Assembly: GCF_003363155.1 (NCBI RefSeq)
Contig: NZ_QRBE01000001.1
Span: 825,325-883,201 of the forward strand
Reading direction: 5' to 3'
From: Dyella monticola
GTDB lineage: Bacteria; Pseudomonadota; Gammaproteobacteria; Xanthomonadales; Rhodanobacteraceae
Length of the DNA stretch: 57,877 nucleotides
The position numbers were made by a program, and so were the translations under genes. Under the pieces are notes generated by a model. That model saw nothing but the letters and a program-made list of their open reading frames with translations. It made no database searches and was not told the DNA's origin. Below, piece after piece: positions 43,759-51,954 of the stretch (position 1 is the stretch's first letter; every line of letters begins with the position of its first letter).

Positions 43759-43895
43759 ATGAGACCCGCACCATACAGTCGTTGAATAGCGATGAAATCG
43801 TTAGGCTAGTTCATGCAGTGGCAACCGAAGAAGGATATAGAGCGCCGACCTCTGCAATTCATGATATGGGGCGCGGTCCATTTTCGAATCCGTAG
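43746..43895 (+). pseudogene. Out-of-frame C-terminal tail of tip-toxin 3
   Basis: This 49-residue frame (MAGIDETRTIQSLNSDEIV, LVHAVATEEGYRAP) resembles the C-terminal helices of the lysozyme-like family, including the EEG end motif. It stops exactly one base before the immunity gene's first codon. That suggests the original toxin ended here and lost its frame near 43740. A programmed frameshift or sequence error is possible. Confidence 0.55.
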
Positions 43896-44306
43896 GTGCA
43901 AATGAAAATGAAAATAATTCTGGGGCTTGTTAGTTTCCTAATCTTAAGCACCTCAGTCATGGCGTTTACTGAGGCAGCAAAAAAATCGCCCTATTGCTTT
44001 TCGCCTTGCATATCGACTTTGGAAGGTAAGTTAAGCGTTAGACACGTCAAGTTTGACGACCCGTCCATGCAATTTGATGCATATTTTTTGACATTAGAGA
44101 GGCCTATATCTGTTAGCGCAAATGAGATCTTTGACGCATTAACAGATCAAAGTGTGGTGCAGCTCAGGTCGAACACGACGTTATCTCCTTACATTGGGAA
44201 ATGTGTAATCGTGAAAGGTGGGCTGTATGGAGTGGTAATTGGGATGGACATAAATCCTTTAATTATGCGCGTTGACTCCGTGGGTTCATGTAAGTCAAAA
44301 AGATAA
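43896..44306 (+). CDS. Putative exported immunity protein 3
   Basis: This 136-residue protein starts with a GTG at 43896 directly after the toxin tail stop, with ATGs at 43902 and 43908 as alternatives. A signal peptide (MKMKIILGLVSFLILSTSVMAF) indicates export. The mature part (DAYFLTLERPISVSANE, YIGKCVIVKGGLYGVVI) resembles DUF4431-type small beta domains. Periplasmic location fits a peptidoglycan-cleaving toxin. It is AT-rich. Confidence 0.65.
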   Translation: MQMKMKIILGLVSFLILSTSVMAFTEAAKKSPYCFSPCISTLEGKLSVRHVKFDDPSMQFDAYFLTLERPISVSANEIFDALTDQSVVQLRSNTTLSPYIGKCVIVKGGLYGVVIGMDINPLIMRVDSVGSCKSKR

Positions 44307-44398
44307 TAGATCACGTTCGTGCTCGCGTTCAGTGTGCATCTAAACTTCAGTTTTCGGACAGCTACTAACGTTATCCGCTTTTCAAGCAACGCTGTCTT

Positions 44399-44419
44399 CT
44401 CGCCGCGCATTGCGGCGAG
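44399..44419. repeat. 8-bp perfect hairpin after immunity gene 3
   Basis: CTCGCCGC and GCGGCGAG pair around GCATT. No T-tract follows, so terminator function is doubtful. It marks the change from AT-rich cassette DNA to GC-rich DNA. Confidence 0.4.
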
Positions 44420-45063
44420 GGGAGTGCATTCAAATTGGGGGCATGCGCGCCTAGTGAGCCTGGGGGGAATATGTGCTGCGCTGTGACATCGAGGCTCAGG
44501 GCAGCGTGGGGCAGCGTACCCCGCGCGGCCTGGAAACCGGCGCTCGGCACAGGTCAGCTCAAGGCTGCGTCCTGGCGACCCGACCAGGGGCGCGGATACG
44601 CGTTCGGTAGAGGCTCGTGGTGCTGGGCCGTCTCATTCGGAGGCCGACCGTGGGGAAGGGATTGCCTGCCGAAGACTTTAATGGGCTTCGGTGCAAGCGG
44701 GCTGGAGAGGCGACAGCGCCGCTTGCGGCCCGCGAGCGTGACCCAGGAGCGAGCGTACGGATCGAAGTAGAGCCATTCGCAAGCCCCCATTGGCGTCGGC
44801 TGATAATGTGCGTGCCAGGCAGACTGCGCACGCCAATCGCGTCGATGATGTAGACGGTGCGATGCCCCGCAATTCTAGGCCGTGACGCGATGCCTTCCTT
44901 TGCTACGTCCTAGGCTGCCGCCGGGGTTCACGCCTGCGAGCGCTTATGGTCGAATGGGCTCGCGTTGGTACATTTGTTGGTATAAATTTTCTATATATCT
45001 CGTAAACATTTATAGATCAATAGCTTGCAGCACGATATGGATGCCTCTCTCCCGCCACCCATA
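44420..45063. other. GC-rich region without a convincing gene
   Basis: Several overlapping open frames on both strands (for example 44435-44770 and 44559-44831) are rich in Arg, Pro and Gly and have no ribosome sites, so I do not call them. The last part (about 44960-45040) is AT-rich. The end, CCTCTCTCCCGCCA near 45040-45054, resembles the 3' end of a tRNA-Ser gene and might be an old attachment site. Confidence 0.45.
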
Positions 45064-45064
45064 A

Positions 45065-45090
45065 AAAGCGCCCACACGGGCGTTTTTTTT
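45065..45090 (-). terminator. Bidirectional intrinsic terminator
   Basis: GCGCCC and GGGCG pair around a 4-base loop, flanked by an A-run and a T8-run, so it can work in both directions. On the minus strand it lies 43 bases after the stop of the HTH-citrate-synthase gene. Confidence 0.75.
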
Positions 45091-45132
45091 GGCGCGTACT
45101 CCCCAGCGCCATGGGTGAACGCACAAGCCCAA

Positions 45133-46338
45133 TCACCGCGGCATATGCCCCACATAACCGGCACGCGGGCGAATCAGGCTTCCGTTTTCCTGCTGCTCCA
45201 GCGCATGCGCCAACCAGCCTGCCATGCGACCGGCGGCAAAAATGGCCAGCGCAACGTCAGCGCTCAGTTCATACGCCGAGGCAATCGCGGCCAAGGCGAA
45301 ATCCAGATTGGGGCGGCGGCCGCATTGCGTCTGGACGTTTTCGATCAACCGCTCGATCGAAGCAAGTTTTGCAGGGCGCGGACGCGTGGCGTGTAAGGCG
45401 TCCAACAGTACCGTGGCGCGCGGATCGCTTTCCGGATACAGCGGATGTCCGAAGCCGGGCAGGGTGTCACCACGACGCATGCGCTCGCGCACCCGATCGG
45501 CAGGTTTGCGTTCGCGCAGCATGTCCTGGATGAACGCATGCGCGCGCGCGGCTGCGCCGCCATGATGGGGGCCAGATAACGTTACAAGGCCTGCGCAGAC
45601 AGCAGCATGCAGACTGGCGCCGGTCGATGCGGCGACACGCGTGGCGAACGCGGATGCGTTGAGCTCGTGCTCTGCGCACAACACCAGCGCACAACGAACG
45701 AGTTCGGACAGGCCCGCGTCATCGTTGCGCCAGCTCGTCACCATCACATGGTGGATGGGTTGCGTGCTTGGCGGTGCGATGCAGAGCAATGCTGCGGTTT
45801 GTCGTAAAAGCAGCGCTGCCTCAATGCGGCGGTGCATGGGATCGGCGCTGTGTGCATGGGTTGCATCGAGCGCCAATAAAGGCAATGCGGCGATGGTTCG
45901 CTCTAGTGGCGGCAAGTCCGGCCGAAGCAATGGCGCGATCGTCGGAGGCCATGAATGCTGCGGTTCGTCGACAAACGGATCGTGTTCGCCGCAATCCCAT
46001 AACAGCCGCGCCGTTTCTTCCAGCGTTGCGCCCGCTTTTGCCAACGCGATGGCTGACTCGCCGCGGTAGTAGTGGCCGTGCGGACGAATCAGCGAGATGC
46101 GCGTCTCCATCACGGGCAGACCCCACGCCAGGCTGTGCGCTGCGCCTTGCGCAGCGCCACGTCCAGCTTGACGGCGTTCGATAAGCTGTTCGATATCGCT
46201 GGCGCTGTATTCGCGCGTGCGCCCGTCCGGTCCTGGGCGGGAATCGATACGCCCGCGGCTGACATAGGCATAGAGCGTGGCGAGGCTCACACCTAGCCGT
46301 GTTGCGGCATCCTGGGCGCAAAGGTAGTCGGTCTGCAT
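45133..46338 (-). CDS. Citrate-synthase-family protein with N-terminal helix-turn-helix
   Basis: The 401 residues combine an excisionase/MerR-like DNA-binding helix-turn-helix (residues 5-55, LCAQDAATRLGVSLATLYAYVSRGRI) with a citrate-synthase fold. The three catalytic positions are kept: His in CAEHELNAS, His in GFGHPLYPESDPR and Asp in NLDFALAAI. The gene is divergent from prpB-prpC, with a perfect inverted repeat starting 5 bases before its ATG. The fusion suggests a regulator that senses a substrate or product of the methylcitrate cycle, and it may also be catalytic. This role is inferred. A terminator follows. Confidence 0.85.
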   Translation of the reverse strand: MQTDYLCAQDAATRLGVSLATLYAYVSRGRIDSRPGPDGRTREYSASDIEQLIERRQAGRGAAQGAAHSLAWGLPVMETRISLIRPHGHYYRGESAIALAKAGATLEETARLLWDCGEHDPFVDEPQHSWPPTIAPLLRPDLPPLERTIAALPLLALDATHAHSADPMHRRIEAALLLRQTAALLCIAPPSTQPIHHVMVTSWRNDDAGLSELVRCALVLCAEHELNASAFATRVAASTGASLHAAVCAGLVTLSGPHHGGAAARAHAFIQDMLRERKPADRVRERMRRGDTLPGFGHPLYPESDPRATVLLDALHATRPRPAKLASIERLIENVQTQCGRRPNLDFALAAIASAYELSADVALAIFAAGRMAGWLAHALEQQENGSLIRPRAGYVGHMPR

Positions 46339-46342
46339 GCCG

Positions 46343-46379
46343 ATATATTGATCTTTTCAATCAAGATTGATCAATATAT
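46343..46379. promoter_or_regulatory. Perfect 11-bp inverted repeat, likely operator between HTH-citrate synthase and prpB
   Basis: ATATATTGATC and GATCAATATAT are exact inverted copies separated by 15 bases. The element lies directly before the HTH-citrate-synthase start codon and about 170 bases before prpB. The centre-to-centre distance of 26 bases suits binding by a dimer or tetramer. Autoregulation and control of prpBC are plausible. Confidence 0.65.
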
Positions 46380-46545
46380 TTCTTCGTGACAGAGTGGTGC
46401 CCATGGGTGTTCGTCCCTGTATTGCGTATGTGGTGATCGCTCGCATGGCTAGCGATTTTTTAACGCGTTGCGCGCTCGCGCTTACTGCGCCGCGACATGG
46501 CCGCACTGACACATCGCTTACAATTTTCCGTTTCGGAGAACCGCA

Positions 46546-47433
46546 ATGACTCAGCTCGATTCCGCCGGCGGCCGTTTCCGCGCCGCGCTTGCCGCCGAAA
46601 AGCCCTTGCAGGTGATCGGGGCCATCAATGCCAATCACGCCTTGCTCGCCAAGCGTGCCGGTTATCGCGCGATCTATCTCTCCGGCGGCGGCGTGGCAGC
46701 GGGTTCGCTGGGCATGCCGGATTTGGGCATCAATACGCTGGATGACGTACTCACCGACGTCCGCCGCATCACCGACGTGTGCGATCTGCCGCTGATGGTG
46801 GATATCGATACCGGCTTCGGTCCCAGCGCGTTCAATATTGCGCGAACGGTGAAAAGCCTGATCAAGTTCGGCGCCGCGGCGTGCCACATCGAGGATCAAG
46901 TGGGCGCCAAACGCTGTGGACATCGTCCCGGCAAGGAAATTGTCTCAGCGGGCGAAATGGCCGATCGCGTCAAAGCAGCGGCGGATGCCAAGACCGATTC
47001 GAACTTCTTTTTGATTGCGCGCACCGATGCCATTGCCGTGGAAGGCGTCGATGCGGCCATCGAGCGTGCACTGGCCTGCGTCGAAGCAGGCGCGGACGGT
47101 ATCTTTGCCGAAGCGGCCAACGATCTTCCTACGTATCGTCGTTTCGTTGACGCGGTGAAAGTGCCGGTGCTCGCCAACATCACCGAATTTGGCAAGACGC
47201 CCTTGTTCAGCGTCGATGAGCTGCGTACCACTGGTGTGGGTATCGTGTTGTATCCGCTCTCCGCATTCCGCGCGATGAACAAGGCCGCCGAGGCTGTCTA
47301 TGAGGCTATCCGCCGTGATGGGCATCAGCGCAACGTTGTGGACATGATGCAGACGCGCGAGGAACTCTACGACCGCATTGGCTATCACGATTTCGAGAAC
47401 AAACTCGACGCGCTGTTTTCCAGCAAGAAATAA
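46546..47433 (+). CDS. prpB: Methylisocitrate lyase
   Basis: PrpB cleaves 2-methylisocitrate to pyruvate and succinate in the methylcitrate cycle of propionate breakdown. The 295 residues contain the isocitrate-lyase-family active-site motif KRCGH at 122-126, the metal-site region DIDTGFG (87-93) and [14 protein letters not shown] typical of PrpB. Length is normal. The ATG follows a GGAG ribosome site. prpC follows after 64 bases in the same direction. Confidence 0.95.
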   Translation: MTQLDSAGGRFRAALAAEKPLQVIGAINANHALLAKRAGYRAIYLSGGGVAAGSLGMPDLGINTLDDVLTDVRRITDVCDLPLMVDIDTGFGPSAFNIARTVKSLIKFGAAACHIEDQVGAKRCGHRPGKEIVSAGEMADRVKAAADAKTDSNFFLIARTDAIAVEGVDAAIERALACVEAGADGIFAEAANDLPTYRRFVDAVKVPVLANITEFGKTPLFSVDELRTTGVGIVLYPLSAFRAMNKAAEAVYEAIRRDGHQRNVVDMMQTREELYDRIGYHDFENKLDALFSSKK

Positions 47434-47497
47434 CACTTTTCCCGTGACCGTTTCCCCAACGGTCACGATCGATGAATCGCACCCTGGAGCACTACCA

Positions 47498-48649
47498 ATG
47501 AGCGAGCAATCCCCAACCGCCCCCAAGCCGAAGAAATCCGTTGCCCTGTCGGGCGTGGCGGCGGGCAACACTGCGCTGTGCACGGTTGGCCGCAGCGGCA
47601 ATGACCTGCACTACCGTGGTTACGACATCCACGATCTGGCTGCGAAAGGCTGCTTCGAAGAAGTGGCTTACCTGCTGGTGCATGGCGTATTGCCGAACTG
47701 GGCCGAACTCAATGCATACAAGGCAAAGCTCAAGCGCTTGCGCGGGCTTCCCGCCCCGGTGAAAAGTGCCCTCGAATTGCTGCCGGCGGCCACGCATCCG
47801 ATGGATGTGATGCGCACCGGCTGTTCCGTGCTTGGTACCGTGCTGCCAGAAAAGGACGATCACAACCTTACCGGCGCATGCGACATCGCAGATCGCCTGA
47901 TGGCGAGCTTCGGCTCCATGCTGCTGTACTGGTATCACTTCAGCCACAACGGCAAACGCATCGAAACGGAAACTGAAGACGAAACGATTGCTGCGCACTT
48001 CCTGCACCTGCTGCATGGCAAGAAGCCCAGCGATCTGCATGCGCAATCGCTCGATCGCTCGCTGGTGCTGTACGCCGAGCATGAATTCAATGCTTCAACG
48101 TTCGCGGCGCGAGTGATTGCCGGCACAGGTTCGGACATGTATTCGGCCATTACCGGCGCCATTGGCGCGCTGCGTGGTCCCAAGCACGGTGGCGCGAATG
48201 AAGTGGCGATGGACATTATCGCGCGTTACCGCAGTGCAGCCGATGCCGAAGCCGATATCCGTGCGCGTGTGGAACGTAAAGAGATCATCATCGGCTTCGG
48301 CCATCCGGTGTACACGGTGTCCGATCCGCGCAACGAGATCATCAAGGAGATCTCGCGCAAGCTGTGCACGGACGGGGGCAACCCCACCTTGTTCGAAGTG
48401 TCCGAACGTATCGAAAAGCTGATGTGGGAACTGAAGAAGATGTTCCCGAATCTCGATTGGTATTCGGCTAGTGCTTATCACATGATGGGTGTGCCGACGG
48501 CGATGTTCACGCCCCTGTTCGTGATTGCACGCACCTCGGGTTGGAGTGCGCATGTGATCGAACAACGCCAGGATGGAAAAATCATTCGTCCGAGCGCGAA
48601 CTACGTGGGGCCGGAAGATCGCGCCTATGCGCCGATCGAAAAGCGCTGA
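47498..48649 (+). CDS. prpC: 2-methylcitrate synthase
   Basis: PrpC condenses propionyl-CoA with oxaloacetate to 2-methylcitrate. The start at 47498 ([14 protein letters not shown]) has a TGGAGC ribosome site, while the open frame to 47378 overlaps prpB. The 383 residues contain [28 protein letters not shown] at the N-terminus and the catalytic His in [10 protein letters not shown], His in [13 protein letters not shown] and Asp in [11 protein letters not shown]. The last two are typical of PrpC over citrate synthase. It is followed by a strong terminator. Confidence 0.95.
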   Translation: MSEQSPTAPKPKKSVALSGVAAGNTALCTVGRSGNDLHYRGYDIHDLAAKGCFEEVAYLLVHGVLPNWAELNAYKAKLKRLRGLPAPVKSALELLPAATHPMDVMRTGCSVLGTVLPEKDDHNLTGACDIADRLMASFGSMLLYWYHFSHNGKRIETETEDETIAAHFLHLLHGKKPSDLHAQSLDRSLVLYAEHEFNASTFAARVIAGTGSDMYSAITGAIGALRGPKHGGANEVAMDIIARYRSAADAEADIRARVERKEIIIGFGHPVYTVSDPRNEIIKEISRKLCTDGGNPTLFEVSERIEKLMWELKKMFPNLDWYSASAYHMMGVPTAMFTPLFVIARTSGWSAHVIEQRQDGKIIRPSANYVGPEDRAYAPIEKR

Positions 48650-48671
48650 TGATTTGACTGTCATGACCTAT

Positions 48672-48699
48672 AAAAAAGGGGCCTCGTGCCCCTTTTTTT
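48672..48699 (+). terminator. Intrinsic terminator of prpBC
   Basis: AAAAAAGGGGC and GCCCCTTTTTTT pair around CTCGT, 22 bases after the prpC stop, with a T7 tract. Confidence 0.92.
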
Positions 48700-49049
48700 A
48701 TTGCTTGTGCTTGGCTTTTATGGTGCTTCGCGCGACATAAAAATGTTGCATCGGCGATACACGTGCGCGTCACGGCAGCGCCGGATGTAACGCGCTGTTT
48801 CTGCAATATATAACGAGCTGCGCTGTAGTAAGGCGCGAATGCTTGAGTCCACACTGTTGCATGCGCGTTGCAATTGCTAACGATTCGTCGTGGGCGCGTG
48901 CAAAGAGCGGTGCGCGTAATCGATTGATTTTTATAGGGGTGATGAGCTTCGCTATAACCGTCTCGGGGTGGCACGCGGTTTGCCACATTTAGAAGCTGTC
49001 GAAGCGAAAAAAACAGGGGGTTACCGCATCCGTTCCGGGAGGAATCCTT
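48700..49049. other. Upstream region of the Fap-like operon
   Basis: This 350-base stretch holds no gene. It should contain the promoter of the amyloid-like operon. The GGAGGAA ribosome site lies just before 49050. I looked for a c-di-GMP riboswitch and did not recognise one. Confidence 0.5.
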
Positions 49050-50018
49050 ATGCGCAAGACTCTTCTTTTTACAGCATTGACGCTCGGCTTGGGACTTGCC
49101 CTCCCGGCTATGGCTCAGAACAACCACAACTCGTACAACAACAACTCCAACCAGGGTAACAACTCCAGTACACACACCAATTCCAGTACGCATACGAATA
49201 CGCACACCAGCACCAACAGCGGTGACGACCGCAGCAATAGTGGCGATGTCTACAGTGACGGCATGGGGACGTCCGCCGCCAACAATGGCGGAACAGCCTA
49301 TTCGTCGGTGAGTGATGCCTTCAACACTAGCGAAGCCATTGCCAACACCACCTTGGACGGATCGGTTTCCAATGTTGGTGTATCAGGTCTGGGCAACACC
49401 GCTACGGATAACGGCAACGCCAATGGCGGAAGAGGCGGCAAGGGCGGTGGCGGATACGGCGGAAACGGCCGCGGCGGTAGCGGCGGTGATGGCGGTTCCG
49501 GTGGTGACTCCTATGCACACAGCGGCCATGCTGGCGGTTCCGGCGCGAGCAGCGGCGATGCGTTGTCGGGCAGCGGTGCGAAGGGTGCGGGTGCATGGAG
49601 TAGCAACGGCGATGCATCAGCCAATGCAGGAAAGCATGGCACGGGTGGTACCGCCACCAACGGCAGCGCTACCTCCACGGGTGGCACCGTAACCTCAGGT
49701 TCGGCCACATCCACCAGCGGCGACAGTACGTCAACCGGTGGCACCAGCGGCATGGTGGCCAGTGCTGGCGGCAACGGTGGATCAGCCGGTGATGGTGGCT
49801 CAGGCTCAGGCGGTGCTGGCAGCGGCGCATCTGGCGGCAGCGGCGGCAACGGTGGTACCACGATGGCCGACGCCGGTTCGTTCGATATGTCCAACACGAT
49901 GGATGGCGCGGCGTCTGCAGCGGCCGGCATTACCACCATCGCGCAGAACAGCGGTGCGGCAGCGTTGATCCAACAAGGCGTAACAGTCCAGGCCAATCTG
50001 AACGTGGGCGGCCATTGA
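49050..50018 (+). CDS. Gly/Ser/Asn-rich exported protein, possible FapC-like amyloid subunit
   Basis: This 322-residue protein has a signal peptide (MRKTLLFTALTLGLGLALPAMAQ), an Asn/Thr/His-rich start and a long Gly/Ser/Thr-rich middle (residues about 135-275). The C-terminal motif ITTIAQNSGAAALIQQGVTVQANL resembles the amyloid repeats of Fap fibre proteins, but occurs only once. The classical FapC has three imperfect repeats with long linkers. The operon with FapD-, FapE- and FapF-like genes supports a secreted fibre or matrix role. The assignment is moderate. Confidence 0.7.
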   Translation: MRKTLLFTALTLGLGLALPAMAQNNHNSYNNNSNQGNNSSTHTNSSTHTNTHTSTNSGDDRSNSGDVYSDGMGTSAANNGGTAYSSVSDAFNTSEAIANTTLDGSVSNVGVSGLGNTATDNGNANGGRGGKGGGGYGGNGRGGSGGDGGSGGDSYAHSGHAGGSGASSGDALSGSGAKGAGAWSSNGDASANAGKHGTGGTATNGSATSTGGTVTSGSATSTSGDSTSTGGTSGMVASAGGNGGSAGDGGSGSGGAGSGASGGSGGNGGTTMADAGSFDMSNTMDGAASAAAGITTIAQNSGAAALIQQGVTVQANLNVGGH

Positions 50019-50143
50019 TGGGCGATTGATCGATCTGGCGGAGTGCACATCGCTCCGCCAGGTTGCGTGGACCGGCTGGCGGCGTACGCCGCCAGCCGGG
50101 ACGGATTCGCATGCAATGCGCCCCATACGATCGGAGTGATGCC

Positions 50144-50527
50144 ATGGCTCGTTCGAAATCCCTCATAGGGCTGGCGTTGTTTTGCGTGGCTGCAGGGGCG
50201 CTCGCAGCAAACGCTCCCGACAGCGCAGTGGCCGTCCGGCACAGCGACAAGCAGTCGCCTACGCCATCGGTGGCGGTGAACGGCTTGGGTTCGCCGGTGA
50301 GCGCGAACACGCTGCAGCATTACAGCGGTGGTGGCCTCGTGCAGAACAACATGAACATTACCGGCACGGTAAGCAACGACACCACAAGCCACGTGACCAC
50401 CGGTGACAATACGCTCACGGGTGATGCATTTTCCAATGCGGCGGGCTTGCCGTCGGTGGTGCAAAACACCGGCAACAATGTGCTTATTCAAACCGGCGTG
50501 ATCGTCAATGTGCAGCTGAAACCATGA
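50144..50527 (+). CDS. Small exported protein with Fap-like C-terminal motif, possible FapB
   Basis: This 127-residue protein begins at 50144, where a GGAG ribosome site and signal peptide (MARSKSLIGLALFCVAAGALAA) occur, and the open frame to 50063 lacks both. It ends with LPSVVQNTGNNVLIQTGVIVNV, closely like the end of the preceding protein (QNSGAAALIQQGVTVQANL). It may nucleate the fibre as FapB does. It overlaps the peptidase gene by 4 bases (ATGA). Confidence 0.7.
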   Translation: MARSKSLIGLALFCVAAGALAANAPDSAVAVRHSDKQSPTPSVAVNGLGSPVSANTLQHYSGGGLVQNNMNITGTVSNDTTSHVTTGDNTLTGDAFSNAAGLPSVVQNTGNNVLIQTGVIVNVQLKP

Positions 50528-51216
50528 AGCACATCATGCCGGCGTTGCTCACGCTTTTGGTCGGTGCGACGGCCGCGCACGGTGCGCAGGCGTCGACCAT
50601 GTCGTTGAACGACAACGCCGGGCAGACCTATACGTTGCACATCACCACGCTGAAGGAAGTGAAATACCGCAACACGATCCATCAAAAGTACGATTTCAGT
50701 TGCGGCTCGGCGGCGGTGGCAACGCTGCTTACCTATCAATACGACTATCCGGTCAACGAGCAAGTCGTGTTTGAGCAGATGTATGCCCATGGCGATCGCA
50801 AGAAGATCAACAAAGAAGGTTTTTCCCTGCTGGATATCAAGCTCTATCTGCAAAGCATCGGGTTCGATGCGGATGGCTTCCACGCCAGCCTTGCACAATT
50901 GCAGCAGGCGAATCTCCCCGCCATCGTGCTTATCCAGGATCGCGGCTATCACCATTTCGTGGTGATCAAGGGCGTGCGCTATGGGCGTGTCCTGGTCGGT
51001 GACCCTGCACGTGGAACGCGGGCGATTCCATTGGACCGTTTCGATCAGTTGTGGAAGAACGGACTGGTGTTCGTTATTCACAACCGACGCGAGCTGGCGC
51101 ACTTCAATGCCGATAGCGACTGGCGTAGTGCGCCGATAGCGCCGCTGGGGGTGGGTATCGATCGGCGCGGTCTGGACACGATCACGATGCCCAAGTATGG
51201 GCCCGGCGACATATGA
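50524..51216 (+). CDS. fapD: C39-family cysteine peptidase, FapD-like
   Basis: FapD is a periplasmic peptidase of the Fap functional-amyloid pathway. This 230-residue protein has a signal peptide (to about residue 24, HGAQAS) and the C39 fold. Residues include the oxyanion Gln in IHQKYDFSCGSAA, the catalytic Cys in the same motif, His in GYHHFVVIKG and Asp in VGDPARGT. No transporter domain is attached, which matches FapD rather than bacteriocin exporters. It overlaps both neighbours. Confidence 0.85.
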   Translation: MKHIMPALLTLLVGATAAHGAQASTMSLNDNAGQTYTLHITTLKEVKYRNTIHQKYDFSCGSAAVATLLTYQYDYPVNEQVVFEQMYAHGDRKKINKEGFSLLDIKLYLQSIGFDADGFHASLAQLQQANLPAIVLIQDRGYHHFVVIKGVRYGRVLVGDPARGTRAIPLDRFDQLWKNGLVFVIHNRRELAHFNADSDWRSAPIAPLGVGIDRRGLDTITMPKYGPGDI

Positions 51217-51224
51217 GGTTAGCC

Positions 51225-51914
51225 ATGAAACGCTACGCTCTTTCGCTATGTGTGATGGGAATGTTCGGATCTCTGGGCTGTGTCTCGATGGCGCACGCGC
51301 AGGACCGCTTCTCGATGTTGCGGCCGGTCGCTGGCTTCGGTGTGCCCGTTTCGAAGGACAAATTGGATGCCGTACGCGGCGGCTTTGATCTTGGCAATGG
51401 GTTGCAGGTGTCATTTGGAATCCAGCGTGCGGTGTACGTTGATGGCAACCTGGTTGCATACGTCAATGTAACTATTCCCGATCTTGCGCACATCACTGCG
51501 CAACAAGCGACATCGCTGGCCGAAGCGCTCGGCACGGTGGATGTGCAAGTGGGTAAGGGCAATACGTACGCACCATCGTCCGTGACGTCTTTCGTGAACT
51601 CGACGGTGCAAAGCGCAGTGAGTGGCGCCATCAATGGTGCATCCAGCGCTGGTGTCATGTCGCCCTCTACGCAGGCGAATGCGGCAAGCGTGGCGCAGAA
51701 CGCACTGACCAGTCCCATCGTCAGCAGCACCATCACGCCAGCTTCCGCGTCGCAGGCGAGTGCGGCGACGGTGATCCAAAACACGGTCAACAATCAGGTC
51801 ATCAGCAGCCTGACCACGTTGAATGTCGCGATCAGCGCGCTCAACGCAATGCGTAGCCAGGCTTTACAGCAGAGCCTGCAGAACGCTCAGCAGTTGCAGG
51901 CTTTATCGCATTGA
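51225..51914 (+). CDS. FapE-like exported protein
   Basis: This 229-residue protein starts at the second ATG because that gives GAGG at 6 bases and a proper signal peptide (MKRYALSLCVMGMFG to MAHAQ). The first ATG at 51213 overlaps the fapD stop and remains possible. The C-terminal half carries Ala/Ser-rich helical repeats and SAATVIQNTVNNQVISSLTTLNV, again the QN-NN motif of the operon. FapE is a minor secreted component in Pseudomonas. The call rests on position and motif. Confidence 0.65.
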   Translation: MKRYALSLCVMGMFGSLGCVSMAHAQDRFSMLRPVAGFGVPVSKDKLDAVRGGFDLGNGLQVSFGIQRAVYVDGNLVAYVNVTIPDLAHITAQQATSLAEALGTVDVQVGKGNTYAPSSVTSFVNSTVQSAVSGAINGASSAGVMSPSTQANAASVAQNALTSPIVSSTITPASASQASAATVIQNTVNNQVISSLTTLNVAISALNAMRSQALQQSLQNAQQLQALSH

Positions 51915-51954
51915 TACGGAGACCTCGGTCTCAATGCTTCACGGGGACAACACC

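Noticed and set aside
44435-44831. Several overlapping frames on both strands after the RHS region
   Set aside because: Arg/Pro/Gly-rich composition, no ribosome sites and no motifs. They may be a decayed element but support no gene call.
48700-49049. c-di-GMP riboswitch before the Fap-like operon
   Set aside because: The conserved tetraloop-receptor and GAAA elements could not be found by eye.
49511-50491. A 326-codon minus-strand frame opposite the Gly/Ser-rich gene
   Set aside because: Its Pro-rich composition is the complement of Gly-rich codons. The plus-strand gene has the signal peptide and ribosome site.
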